From positions 1-11,224 of the forward strand of contig BEIM01000070.1 of the NCBI GenBank assembly GCA_002898995.1: DNA of 11,224 bases, read 5' to 3'. This stretch comes from a bacterium HR36. GTDB lineage: Bacteria; Planctomycetota; Planctomycetia; Gemmatales; HRBIN36. The first letter of the stretch is position 1; every line of letters starts with the position of its first letter. Both the position numbers and the translations under genes were made by a program. A model generated the notes under the pieces. The model was not told where the DNA came from and searched no databases. It saw only the letters and a program-made list of their open reading frames with translations. Positions 1 through 7,426 of the stretch are shown in pieces.

Positions 1-147
1 GACGTGTTCCACTTTTGGAGCCTGCATATTGGCGGTGCACATTTCTTATTGGGCGATGGTGCAGTGCGGTTTTTGAGTTACCAGGCAGGGCAAATTCTTC
101 CGGCATTGGCAACACGAGCGGGCGGCGAAGTAATCACCGGTTGGTAA
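1..147 (+). CDS. DUF1559 domain protein, C-terminal end (5'-truncated)
   Basis: Reading from base 1 in frame 1 gives 48 codons before a TAA stop, and the start lies outside the window. The peptide carries the typical DUF1559 (SBP_bac_10) ending: SLHIGGAHFLLGDGAVRF followed by LATRAGGEVI just before the stop. In this family the segment is usually H-P-G-G-A/G-N, about nine residues, then DG-S-VRF; here the proline is isoleucine and the asparagine is histidine. Family members normally begin with a type IV pilin-like N-terminal methylation and membrane segment and are thought to be exported pseudopilin-like proteins. They occur in dozens to hundreds of copies in planctomycete genomes, which is the main clue to the host. 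The N-terminal part cannot be judged here. Function in the cell is not established for the family. Confidence 0.88.
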   Translation, partial: DVFHFWSLHIGGAHFLLGDGAVRFLSYQAGQILPALATRAGGEVITGW

Positions 148-160
148 GACCACGATTTGA

Positions 161-173
161 CCGGCACCGCCGG
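161..173 (+). terminator. Weak candidate terminator hairpin after DUF1559 gene
   Basis: CCGGC, a 3-nt ACC loop, then GCCGG form a perfect 5-bp stem 13 bases after the DUF1559 stop codon, followed by the A/T-rich cataaattt. There is no real T-run, so this is a weak or Rho-assisted terminator at best, and the stem could be a chance event in GC-rich DNA. Confidence 0.25.
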
Positions 174-501
174 CATAAATTTGCCACGGTTTGCTGTTAG
201 CGGGAAAGGGCTTGCTTTGGCCGACCAAGCCCGCTCGCAGTGCGCCATACTTGACGAACCCACCGCTGACCGGTTGGTTTCTTACATTAATTGGAAATTG
301 AGGAAAGGCGTGCTTCGAGAAATCGTTGCGGGAGCGGGAGGTTTGGTTTGGCACAGCGTATGTGCCAAAACACGGCGCGGGTCTCATGTACCCAGTGAAG
401 TATAAGTTTAGGCGAAGTGTGGCAGAAAGGGGGGCCTAGCAACGAGTATGCGTTGGCAAAAGAGTGACTGCCGAAGGAGCACGAAGTGGCCCATTGTAAG
501 G

Positions 502-530
502 GCTTTCGGTCAAGCTATAGCTGATGTTCC
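502..530. repeat. 29-bp direct repeat, copy 1, with AGCTATAGCT palindrome
   Basis: This copy matches 570-598 at 28 of 29 positions; the single difference is C versus G at the tenth base. It begins GCTTTCGGT and ends CTGATGTTCC. Inside it, 513-522 is the perfect 10-bp palindrome AGCTATAGCT. The copy-to-copy distance is 68 bp. Position upstream of the pyruvate carboxylase gene and a palindromic core would fit an operator, but a dispersed genomic repeat is equally possible. Confidence 0.85.
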
Positions 531-569
531 ACGGCTGGGCCGATATGGGCCGCCACGGCCCCCGCGGGC

Positions 570-598
570 GCTTTCGGTGAAGCTATAGCTGATGTTCC
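570..598. repeat. 29-bp direct repeat, copy 2, with AGCTATAGCT palindrome
   Basis: Second copy of the repeat at 502-530, with its palindrome at 581-590. Each copy is followed after a short gap by the octamer CCGCCACG (550-557 and 610-617). A shortened third occurrence of the left arm, GCTTTCGGT, lies at 643-651. The array ends about 170 bp before the pyruvate carboxylase start. Confidence 0.85.
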
Positions 599-733
599 GT
601 GCACAGCATCCGCCACGCTGCAAGGTACACAGTGGCGCGGTAGCTTTCGGTAACGGTGCTGGCTGAGGTTTCGCAGAGGGATACGGCTGGCGAGAGGTGA
701 ACAGCAGGGAACGGCGTGGCGCTGGCCGGCGCG

Positions 734-768
734 TATATACTTATGCTGGCGCGAAGAAAACGGAGAGG
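734..768 (+). promoter_or_regulatory. Possible -10 element and ribosome binding site of pyruvate carboxylase
   Basis: TATACT at 736-741 matches the sigma-70 -10 consensus at 5 of 6 positions, but no convincing -35 lies 16-18 bp upstream, so the promoter call is weak. GGAGAGG at 762-768 is a good Shine-Dalgarno sequence two bases before the ATG at 771 (three if only GGAGAG is counted), slightly tight spacing that still supports this start. Confidence 0.35.
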
Positions 769-770
769 CC

Positions 771-3700
771 ATGGAAATTCGACCGATTCGCAAACTACTG
801 GTAGCCAATCGCAGCGAGATTGCCATTCGGGTCTTCCGGACAGCCCACGAATTGGGGATACGCACAGTAGCGATCTATTCGCATGAGGACCGCTTTGCCC
901 TGCATCGGTTCAAGGCGGATGAAGCGTACCGCGTGGGTCAACCAGGCGAACCGATCCGTGCCTACCTGGATATCGAGGGCATAGTTGCGTTAGCGTTGCA
1001 GCACGAGGTGGATGCGATCCATCCGGGATATGGGTTCTTGTCGGAGAATCCGCAGTTTGCGCGTGCGGTCCGAGAAGCAGGGCTAATTTTCGTCGGGCCA
1101 CGTACCGAGGTGCTCGAGCAGCTAGGAGACAAAGTATTGGCCCGCCATCTGGCCCAGCAAGCAGGTGTGCCAGTGTTGCCAGGCACCGAAAAATCAGTTG
1201 CAGACCTAGCGGAAGCACAAAAAGAAGCGGAGCGGATCGGTTATCCGGTGATGGTGAAGGCGGCGATGGGGGGCGGTGGCCGGGGCATGCGTGTCGTGGA
1301 GAATGCGGCCCAACTGGCCGACGCATTGGAACAAGCCCGGCGGGAAGCAGGTACAGCCTTTGGTGTTCCTGACGTGTTTCTGGAAAAACTGGTCCGACGA
1401 GCGCGTCATATCGAGGTGCAGCTGCTAGGCGACCAACATGGCAACCTGGTGCATCTGTATGAGCGCGACTGCTCGCTGCAACGCCGGCACCAGAAAATGG
1501 TGGAAATGGCGCCCGCACCGAACCTCGACCCGCGCATTCGCCAGCAAATCCTCGAGGCCGCCCTGGCTCTTGGTCGAATCGTTCGCCTGGACAACGCCGG
1601 CACGGTGGAATTCCTATATGACGTTGATACTGGGCAGTTTTACTTCATCGAGGTGAACCCGCGGATTCAGGTAGAGCACACGGTGACCGAGGAAGTTACG
1701 GGGTACGATATCGTCAAGTGCCAGATTTTGGTGGCGCAAGGCTACCCCCTGTCGCACCCGGAAATCGATCTCGGAGACCAACGCAGTGTCACGGTAACTG
1801 GCTTTGCGGTGCAGTGCCGTGTAACGACGGAAGACCCGGCGAACAAGTTCCTACCCGACTATGGGCGCTTATCGCATTATCGCTCCGCGAGCGGGATGGG
1901 AATTCGGTTGGATGCAGGGACGGCCTTCAGCGGAGCGGTGATTACGCCCTTTTATGATTCGCTGCTGGTGAAGGTAACAGCCCGTGGTCGGCGGTTGGAG
2001 GATGCCTTGCGGCGCATGGAGCGAAGCTTGCAGGAATTCCGCGTACGCGGTGTGAAGACAAACATTCCCTTCCTGATCAATCTGGTGACGCACGCGGCGG
2101 TGCTGCGAGGCGAAGTGACCACGCGGTTTATTGACGAAACGCCTGAACTTTACCGTTTCCCTCCGCGGCAAGATCGGGCAACCAAATTATTGACCTACCT
2201 GGCAGAAGTGATCGTCAACGGGAATCCGACGCTGGGCAAAGAGGCACGGACGACGGCGGAATGGCGGAAACGAGTGCCACGTGAGCCAGCGCCCGTACCA
2301 GCATTACCGGCTCGCGAATCTGCAGAGGTGCCTCGCGGTCTACGCGATGTCTTGCGAGAACTGGGGCCTGATGGTTTTAGCCGATGGATTCTGGATCAAC
2401 AACAGTTGTTTTTTACCGACACGACGTTTCGTGACGCCCACCAGTCGCTACTCGCTACGCGGATGCGCACCTATGACATGGTGCAAATCGCGGATTTTTA
2501 CGCGCATCGCCTGGCGGATTTGTTTTCCTTGGAAATGTGGGGCGGCGCGACCTTTGACACGGCTATGCGTTTTTTGAAAGAGTGCCCCTGGGACCGGTTG
2601 GCGCAACTGCGGGAACGCATCCCGAACATCCTGTTTCAGATGCTTTTGCGTGGCTCCAATGCCGTGGGCTACGCCAACTATCCCGACAATGTCGTGCGCG
2701 CCTTTGTGAAAGAGGCGGCCCAAGCGGGGATCGATTTGTTTCGTATCTTCGATGCCTGCAACTGGCTGCCGAATCTCGAAGTGGCCATCGAAGCGGTGCG
2801 CGAAGCGGGTATGCTTTGCGAACCTGCCATTTGCTACACCGGAGATTTCCTCAACCCTGCCCGCCAAAAATACTCACTGCGTTACTATGTAGAACTGGCG
2901 AAACAGCTCGAGAAGCGGGGCGCCAATTTGCTGGCCATCAAAGATATGGCGGGCTTATGCAAGCCTTATGCGGCGCAGCAACTGGTGCGAGCGTTAAGGC
3001 AGGAGATCGGTATCCCTATTCATTTCCACACGCATGACCAGGCGGGAGTACAAGCGGCGAGCTATATTCTAGCCGCGGAAGAGGGTGTGAGCATTGTGGA
3101 CGGTGCAATGGCGCCGCTTTCGGGTACCAGTAGCCAACCCAATTTAAATTCGCTGGTAGAGGCGGTGCGGTTCACCAGGCGAGCCAGCCCGTTACGCTTC
3201 GAGGACTTACAAACCGCTGCCGACTATTGGGAAGCTGTGCGTCAGTATTACGCGCCGTTTGAAGGCGTGCAACGCACTTCCTCGGCGGAGGTGTATTTGC
3301 ACGAAATGCCGGGCGGTCAGTACACCAACCTGTACCAGCAAGCTCAGGCGATGGGGCTGGAAGGTCGCTGGCAGGAAGTGCGGCGCATGTATGCGGAAGT
3401 GAACAAACTTTTTGGCGACATCGTAAAGGTAACGCCCACATCCAAAGTCGTGGGCGACATGGCTTTGTTCATGGTCGCGAACAACCTCAAGCCCGAGGAC
3501 ATCCTCGATCCGCACCGCGTGCTGGCGTTTCCCGAATCGGTGATCGAGTTTTTTGAAGGCCGGCTCGGTTTGCCGCCTGGTGGTTTTCCCGAAGCGCTGC
3601 AGCGACGGATTCTCGGCGAGCGCCAGCCGTTGCGCGAGCGCGCTGGTACTTCACTGCCGCCTGCTGATTTCGACCGCATGCGTGCCGAACTGGAAAAGCG

Positions 3701-4250
3701 GCTGCAGCGGCCGGTAGCGTTCCGTGAGGTGCTCTCTTATGCTTTGTATCCCCGCGTCTTCCTGGAGTTCGCCCAGCACCAGCAGAAGTACTCCGACACC
3801 AGTGTCCTGCCGACGCCAGTCTTCTTTTACGGTATGGAACCGGGCGAGGAAATCAGCGTGGACATCGAGAAAGGCAAGACACTGATTATCAAGTTTCTGA
3901 CGGTGGGCGACCCGCATCCGGATGGGACGCGGCTGGTGTTTTTCGAGTTGAACGGCCAACCTCGCGAAGTGGTGGTCACCGATCGGGGGCTGGCCCGTGA
4001 ACAGAAAGCGCATCCCAAAGCAGATCCCACCGACCTCAACCAAGTCGGTGCTCCGATGCCGGGCCTGGTCGTGCGTGTCATGGTGCAGCCTGGCGAAATG
4101 GTTGAGAAAGGGCAGAAACTCTTCAGCCTGGAAGCGATGAAGATGGAAATGACGATTTACGCGGAACGCAGCGGCCGGGTCGCGGAAATCCTCGTGCAGC
4201 CAGGCACCCAGGTGGCCGCGGGCGATCTGCTGTTACGCTACGAGGCATAA
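771..4250 (+). CDS. pyc: Pyruvate carboxylase, single-chain, biotin-dependent
   Basis: Carboxylates pyruvate to oxaloacetate with ATP and bicarbonate, the anaplerotic step feeding the TCA cycle and gluconeogenesis; cytoplasmic, usually a homotetramer. At 1159 residues it has the normal family length and full domain order. The biotin carboxylase is at about 1-455, with the ATP-grasp glycine loop GGGGRGM (167-173) and the NPRIQVEH block (296-303). The carboxyltransferase at about 545-815 has TDTTFRDAH from 549, the K724 site of lysine carboxylation (IKDMAG) and metal-binding HFHTHD (H753, H755). A conserved PYC/OADA region covers about 830-1030. The biotinyl domain ends with EAMKMEM, biotinylated on K1124. 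ATG 771 has a GGAGAGG site and starts just before the first conserved strand. One oddity: the SGxTSQP motif reads SGTSSQP (784-790), so Ser787 sits where the catalytic Thr is expected. The next gene is 101 bp away. The identity is secure. Confidence 0.97.
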   Translation: MEIRPIRKLLVANRSEIAIRVFRTAHELGIRTVAIYSHEDRFALHRFKADEAYRVGQPGEPIRAYLDIEGIVALALQHEVDAIHPGYGFLSENPQFARAVREAGLIFVGPRTEVLEQLGDKVLARHLAQQAGVPVLPGTEKSVADLAEAQKEAERIGYPVMVKAAMGGGGRGMRVVENAAQLADALEQARREAGTAFGVPDVFLEKLVRRARHIEVQLLGDQHGNLVHLYERDCSLQRRHQKMVEMAPAPNLDPRIRQQILEAALALGRIVRLDNAGTVEFLYDVDTGQFYFIEVNPRIQVEHTVTEEVTGYDIVKCQILVAQGYPLSHPEIDLGDQRSVTVTGFAVQCRVTTEDPANKFLPDYGRLSHYRSASGMGIRLDAGTAFSGAVITPFYDSLLVKVTARGRRLEDALRRMERSLQEFRVRGVKTNIPFLINLVTHAAVLRGEVTTRFIDETPELYRFPPRQDRATKLLTYLAEVIVNGNPTLGKEARTTAEWRKRVPREPAPVPALPARESAEVPRGLRDVLRELGPDGFSRWILDQQQLFFTDTTFRDAHQSLLATRMRTYDMVQIADFYAHRLADLFSLEMWGGATFDTAMRFLKECPWDRLAQLRERIPNILFQMLLRGSNAVGYANYPDNVVRAFVKEAAQAGIDLFRIFDACNWLPNLEVAIEAVREAGMLCEPAICYTGDFLNPARQKYSLRYYVELAKQLEKRGANLLAIKDMAGLCKPYAAQQLVRALRQEIGIPIHFHTHDQAGVQAASYILAAEEGVSIVDGAMAPLSGTSSQPNLNSLVEAVRFTRRASPLRFEDLQTAADYWEAVRQYYAPFEGVQRTSSAEVYLHEMPGGQYTNLYQQAQAMGLEGRWQEVRRMYAEVNKLFGDIVKVTPTSKVVGDMALFMVANNLKPEDILDPHRVLAFPESVIEFFEGRLGLPPGGFPEALQRRILGERQPLRERAGTSLPPADFDRMRAELEKRLQRPVAFREVLSYALYPRVFLEFAQHQQKYSDTSVLPTPVFFYGMEPGEEISVDIEKGKTLIIKFLTVGDPHPDGTRLVFFELNGQPREVVVTDRGLAREQKAHPKADPTDLNQVGAPMPGLVVRVMVQPGEMVEKGQKLFSLEAMKMEMTIYAERSGRVAEILVQPGTQVAAGDLLLRYEA

Positions 4251-4264
4251 CCCGGTATACCGGG
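4251..4264. repeat. Perfect 14-bp palindrome directly after the pyruvate carboxylase stop
   Basis: CCCGGTATACCGGG abuts the TAA at 4248-4250. As RNA it would form a 5-bp GC stem with a TATA loop. There is no following T-run, so it is not a classical intrinsic terminator; it may protect the 3' end or attenuate readthrough into the LysM gene, or be a protein-binding site. Confidence 0.6.
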
Positions 4265-4351
4265 GCGTAGGCAAAGCAGTGTTGCTCACACAACCCGCAG
4301 AGGCTATTCATCGGGTTTGCCAGACAGGAAGAGAATGCAAGGAGGCGAAGC

Positions 4352-5923
4352 ATGACCAGAGAAACGAAGGTGGGTTTGAGTATTGCAGGCGCGGTGTTTG
4401 TCTTGGTCGCTGGAGCTTTGGTTTACAAGCTCTACTTTTTGAAACCGCGCGCGCTGGAAGTCGCCGAAAAAGGGACGGCAGCGACAACGACTCTGCAGGT
4501 CGTGCCAGCAAAATCGGAGTCGAGCCCGCCTGCGGACAGCAGTGCCCGTAACGAGGAAAAACCAGCGCCGTTCCAGGCCGAGATTCGCGGTAATCCAGAA
4601 GCTGAGCCTCCCATATCTCAGCCATCTTTGAGTGCAACGCAGGCTGCAACACCAACCGCGTCAAACCCGGAAAGTTTTCCGCCACCACCGCCGATTATCG
4701 TCGAAAACAAGCCACCGATTACCTTACCCGAAACCGAGAAAGTGCAAGCTGGGGGCAAGCCCAGCAGCAAACCGGAAGATTCCTCAGTGCAAGTGCGGAC
4801 GACTGCCCCGCCGTCATCCGAGCCTCTCCCATCAAGCCCTGCGCCTCCGCCGACCATTTTCCCACCGCCGCCAAGCCCAGCGCCTGTGGCCCCCGAAGTC
4901 AACAAACCGGCTGACCCATCAAAGCCCAGCGCCATTCCAACTCCGTCACCCCCTCCCGTTCCAACTCTCGTTACTCCCAAGCCCGCTTCTTCGCAAGAAT
5001 CTCCCGCCACAGGGAAACCAACCGCTACGCCTACCTCACCAGCCGTCGCTAACCCGACCAACCCCAACAATCTGTCATCGCTACCCGCTTCGCGTCCGAA
5101 TTTCGTTCCCGGGGCCAGCGAGCCCGAAACCAAACCCGCAGGTAATCCGTCAACTTCGCCGACAACTCCTGCGGCGCCCGTAATCGTTCCGACGCCGCCG
5201 CCCTCCGACGCTTTTGATCGCAGTTACTCCGCGCCACCCGCGCCGACTTCGCTGGTTGCGAGCCGGGAAAGCAAACCCAAACCCGAAGACGCCATTCCCA
5301 TTACCGTTCGTCCGCAAACGCAGCCGTTTAGCCCGCCAGCGCCCGATGCCTACCCCGTGAAAGTTGCGCCCCAACCGACGCCTGCTGGTAAGGTCGAGGT
5401 ACTCGACTACGAAGTCCAGCGTTACAACGTTAGGCCAGGTGATACCTGGGAGAGCATCAGCCGCCAGAAATATGCCTCCGAACGTTTTGCTTCCGCTTTG
5501 GCCCAGTACAACCGCGAACGTGATCCCCGCGTAACGCAGCTGAGTGTCGGCTCTACCATCCTGCTGCCCCCTGGCGAAATCCTACAACGGCGCTACCCGC
5601 ATCTGCTCGGCGTTAGTTCAGCAACTGTTCCAGGTACGGGCAAATCCCCGGCTACCACCTTACCCATTACCCCGCCGGTGGCCCCTGTCTCACCTACCAT
5701 CAGTCCTGCCCCAGCCAATTCTAGCGCTTACAAACTGTATCGCGTGCAACCCAATGACACGATCTGGCTGATTGCCAAGCGTACCTTGGGCAGTGGCGAT
5801 CGCTGGCCTGAGATCTTCCGCCTCAATCGCGACGTCATTCAGGACGTCAACCAGCTTTCTCCGGGTACCGTCCTGCGTTTGCCAGCCGATGCGCGTGTAG
5901 ACAACAGTACGGCTCCCCGATAA
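4352..5923 (+). CDS. Membrane-anchored proline-rich protein with two C-terminal LysM domains
   Basis: 523 residues. Residues 6-28 form one hydrophobic membrane segment near the N-terminus, without an obvious cleavage site, so the protein is probably anchored with its bulk outside the cytoplasm. About 45-345 is a long low-complexity linker rich in Pro, Ser, Thr and Ala with many PPP runs. Two LysM domains follow: about 356-408 (RYNVRPGDTWESI) and about 462-514 (LYRVQPNDTIWLIAKR), separated by another Pro-rich stretch. LysM binds N-acetylglucosamine glycans such as peptidoglycan, so the likely role is to tether the membrane to the cell wall or to place an unseen partner there. No hydrolase or peptidase domain is visible. 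The start at 4352 is supported by AAGGAGG at 4339-4345, six bases upstream. An intrinsic terminator follows the stop within 15 bp. It could be co-transcribed with pyruvate carboxylase, but no functional link is evident. Confidence 0.85.
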   Translation: MTRETKVGLSIAGAVFVLVAGALVYKLYFLKPRALEVAEKGTAATTTLQVVPAKSESSPPADSSARNEEKPAPFQAEIRGNPEAEPPISQPSLSATQAATPTASNPESFPPPPPIIVENKPPITLPETEKVQAGGKPSSKPEDSSVQVRTTAPPSSEPLPSSPAPPPTIFPPPPSPAPVAPEVNKPADPSKPSAIPTPSPPPVPTLVTPKPASSQESPATGKPTATPTSPAVANPTNPNNLSSLPASRPNFVPGASEPETKPAGNPSTSPTTPAAPVIVPTPPPSDAFDRSYSAPPAPTSLVASRESKPKPEDAIPITVRPQTQPFSPPAPDAYPVKVAPQPTPAGKVEVLDYEVQRYNVRPGDTWESISRQKYASERFASALAQYNRERDPRVTQLSVGSTILLPPGEILQRRYPHLLGVSSATVPGTGKSPATTLPITPPVAPVSPTISPAPANSSAYKLYRVQPNDTIWLIAKRTLGSGDRWPEIFRLNRDVIQDVNQLSPGTVLRLPADARVDNSTAPR

Positions 5924-5935
5924 CATTAAGCAAAT

Positions 5936-5971
5936 CGCTGGGCGTACAGATCGGCCCAGCGTTATATTTTT
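5936..5971 (+). terminator. Intrinsic terminator after LysM gene
   Basis: CGCTGGGC (5936-5943) and GCCCAGCG (5954-5961) form a perfect 8-bp stem around a 10-nt loop, followed by TTATATTTTT (5962-5971). It starts 12 bases after the LysM stop codon and separates that unit from rpmF. Confidence 0.85.
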
Positions 5972-6013
5972 GCCTCTGCCACGCTTTGAAATACTATAAG
6001 GGAAGGTATTCTC

Positions 6014-6202
6014 ATGGCTGTTCCGAAGCGACGAACTTCGCGCAGCAGACAAGGCAAACGCCGCAGCCATTTGCACGCTACGCCCATCCAGATCAGCTAT
6101 TGCCCTTATTGTCAGGAGCCTGTGCTGCCGCACCGGGTATGTCCTAACTGTGGCAAGTACCGCGAGAAGGATTACGCGCCACGTGAAAAAACCGAAAAGT
6201 AG
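6014..6202 (+). CDS. rpmF: 50S ribosomal protein bL32
   Basis: A 62-residue basic protein beginning [12 protein letters not shown], the characteristic start of bL32. It belongs to the large ribosomal subunit near the peptidyl-transferase exit region. The zinc-ribbon form is present: Cys30-x2-Cys33 and Cys43-x2-Cys46 (YCPYC and VCPNCGKY), so this is the C+ paralogue that holds one zinc ion. Length and motif order are normal. The start is set by GGAAGG at 6001-6006, seven bases before ATG 6014. It lies 42 bp after the LysM terminator and 80 bp before plsX; rpmF-plsX adjacency is conserved in many bacteria and supports both calls. No clear promoter was found in the short gap after the terminator. 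Confidence 0.95.
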   Translation: MAVPKRRTSRSRQGKRRSHLHATPIQISYCPYCQEPVLPHRVCPNCGKYREKDYAPREKTEK

Positions 6203-6282
6203 TCGCCGGGCCATGGTGGGGTAACACGCACAGCTCTTGACATCCTTTCGGGCGTTATCGTTCTGAGAAAGGGAAATGAACC

Positions 6283-7317
6283 ATGCGAATCGCCGTGGAT
6301 GCTATGGGTGGCGATTACGCCCCGGGGCCGATTGTTGCCGGGGCAATCGAGGCACTCCAAGCCGACAACTCTCTGCGGATCATCCTGGTAGGCGAGCAGT
6401 CGGCCATCCAGCAGGCGTTGGCTGAGGTTGGCCAACTACCGCCCAAAGACGCCGAACGGTGCAACATCTTCCACTGCTCGCAGGTGATCACCATGGAAGA
6501 CAGCCCGGTGGCCGGGCTGCGGCAAAAACCAGATAGCTCGATCGTGCGGCTGTGGCAACTGCTGGCGGAACGCAAGGTCGAAGCAATTGTTTCCGCGGGC
6601 AACACAGGAGCCATGGTCGCTGCCGGTTTGCGCTTGCGACGTTTCCTACCCCATGTCAGCCGGCCCGGAATTGCTGCCACCATGCCAACCATGAAGGGCC
6701 CCTGCGTTTTGCTCGATGTCGGGGCGAACGTCAGCCCCAGACCTATGCACTTATACCAATACGGCGTCATGGGAGCCATTTACGCCAAGCACGTGCTTAA
6801 GAAAGCTAAACCTACCATCGGCTTGATGAACGTTGGCACCGAAGAAGCGAAAGGGCACGAGCTGGCCAAAGAAACTCACGCCCTTTTCGACAACAGCCCG
6901 CTCCGCGACCAGTTTCTCGGCAACATTGAAGGCCGCGACATTCATCGCGGTGTTGCTGATGTTATTGTTAGTGATGGATTCGTCGGCAACGTGGTGCTGA
7001 AAGTATGCGAGGGCGTTTTTGACTTCATCATGCAGGTCACCGCTTCGGAATTAGCCCAGCACCTTGAAGTCGAACGCGAACGGGCGCAGCACGTCATTCA
7101 CCAACTCGTCGAGACTTACGACTACAGCTCACAAGGCGGAGCGCCGCTATTGGGTATTGATGGCGTCTGTATCATTTGCCACGGTGCCAGCGGGGCCAAG
7201 GCGATTCGTAACGCTGTGGGTATGGCTGCCCGCCTGGCTGCTGCCAAACTCAATGAAATCATCGTGCAGGAACTCGAAACTAGCCCGCTAATCACGGCTC
7301 CCGCCGAAGCGGGTTAG
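6283..7317 (+). CDS. plsX: Phosphate acyltransferase PlsX
   Basis: Converts acyl-ACP and phosphate to acyl-phosphate, the acyl donor for PlsY, the first step of phospholipid synthesis in most bacteria; a soluble protein that associates peripherally with the membrane. The 344 residues match the family length. Signature segments are all present: AVDAMGGDYAPGPIV (from residue 4), SAGNTGAM (104-111), LLDVGANVSPRP, GLMNVGTEEAKG, NIEGRDIHRG, VSDGFVGNVVLK, YDYSSQGG (279-286) and HGASGAKAI (300-308). ATG 6283 follows the purine-rich AAAGGGAAA, and the first conserved motif begins at residue 4, leaving no room for a later start. Follows rpmF in the usual order. The fabH or fabD gene that often comes next is absent from the window; a moxR-type gene follows instead after 109 bp. 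Confidence 0.96.
   Translation: MRIAVDAMGGDYAPGPIVAGAIEALQADNSLRIILVGEQSAIQQALAEVGQLPPKDAERCNIFHCSQVITMEDSPVAGLRQKPDSSIVRLWQLLAERKVEAIVSAGNTGAMVAAGLRLRRFLPHVSRPGIAATMPTMKGPCVLLDVGANVSPRPMHLYQYGVMGAIYAKHVLKKAKPTIGLMNVGTEEAKGHELAKETHALFDNSPLRDQFLGNIEGRDIHRGVADVIVSDGFVGNVVLKVCEGVFDFIMQVTASELAQHLEVERERAQHVIHQLVETYDYSSQGGAPLLGIDGVCIICHGASGAKAIRNAVGMAARLAAAKLNEIIVQELETSPLITAPAEAG
7300..7313 (+). repeat. Small hairpin at the 3' end of plsX
   Basis: CCCGC, loop CGAA, GCGGG gives a 5-bp stem ending just before the TAG at 7315-7317. No T-run follows, so transcription may continue into the next gene; it may be no more than codon choice in the last four residues. Confidence 0.3.
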
Positions 7318-7335
7318 CGAAACACATCTGCTGAG

Positions 7336-7364
7336 TTGCTTCGTTTTGCGGCGTGATTTACAAT
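7336..7364 (+). promoter_or_regulatory. Candidate sigma-70 promoter for the moxR-type gene
   Basis: TTGCTT (7336-7341) and TACAAT (7359-7364) are separated by exactly 17 bp. The -10 matches consensus at 5 of 6 positions, the -35 only at the TTG core. It lies in the 109-bp gap after plsX and would give a leader of about 55 nt before the GTG start, suggesting the ATPase gene can be transcribed independently of plsX. Confidence 0.45.
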
Positions 7365-7426
7365 GAGTAAACGACGCTAATAAGAACGTCTGTCTTCCCA
7401 GGCGCGACCAAGCAAGGAGATTCAGC

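Larger units (their letters stand above)
148..770. other. Gene-free stretch between DUF1559 gene and pyruvate carboxylase
   Basis: No open reading frame here resembles a known protein. The longer frames (157-405 on +; 46-387 and 515-865 on -) either overlap the neighbouring genes antiparallel or lack a ribosome binding site and any recognisable composition. The stretch holds a small hairpin just after the DUF1559 stop, two copies of a 29-bp repeat with a 10-bp palindrome, and a possible -10 element before the pyruvate carboxylase start. It most likely serves as the 3' end of one unit and the regulatory region of the next. Confidence 0.6.

Noticed and set aside
46..387. 113-codon minus-strand frame at the left end
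   Set aside because: It runs antiparallel through the clear DUF1559 C-terminus, has no recognisable motif and no supporting ribosome binding site; treated as a shadow frame.
157..405. 82-codon plus-strand frame after the DUF1559 gene
   Set aside because: No Shine-Dalgarno sequence, no signal peptide or lipoprotein motif of the kind sometimes found next to DUF1559 genes, and no family resemblance.
910..1518. 202-codon minus-strand frame inside pyruvate carboxylase
   Set aside because: Fully inside a conserved gene on the other strand, with low-complexity His/Pro/Arg composition typical of shadows in GC-rich DNA.
4618..5133. 171-codon glycine-rich minus-strand frame inside the LysM gene, and a 183-codon plus frame at 4632-5183
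   Set aside because: Both are frame shadows of the proline-rich linker: CCN codons read on the other strand give Gly-rich protein. The LysM frame has the ribosome binding site and domains.
5970..6000. TTGCCT with TACTAT/TATAAG just before rpmF as a promoter
   Set aside because: Transcription from it would start at or after the GGAAGG ribosome binding site, so it cannot produce a normally translated rpmF message.
6237..6266. TTGACA (6237-6242) upstream of plsX as a promoter
   Set aside because: The -35 is a perfect match, but no acceptable -10 hexamer lies 15-19 bp downstream (CGTTCT or GTTCTG at best).
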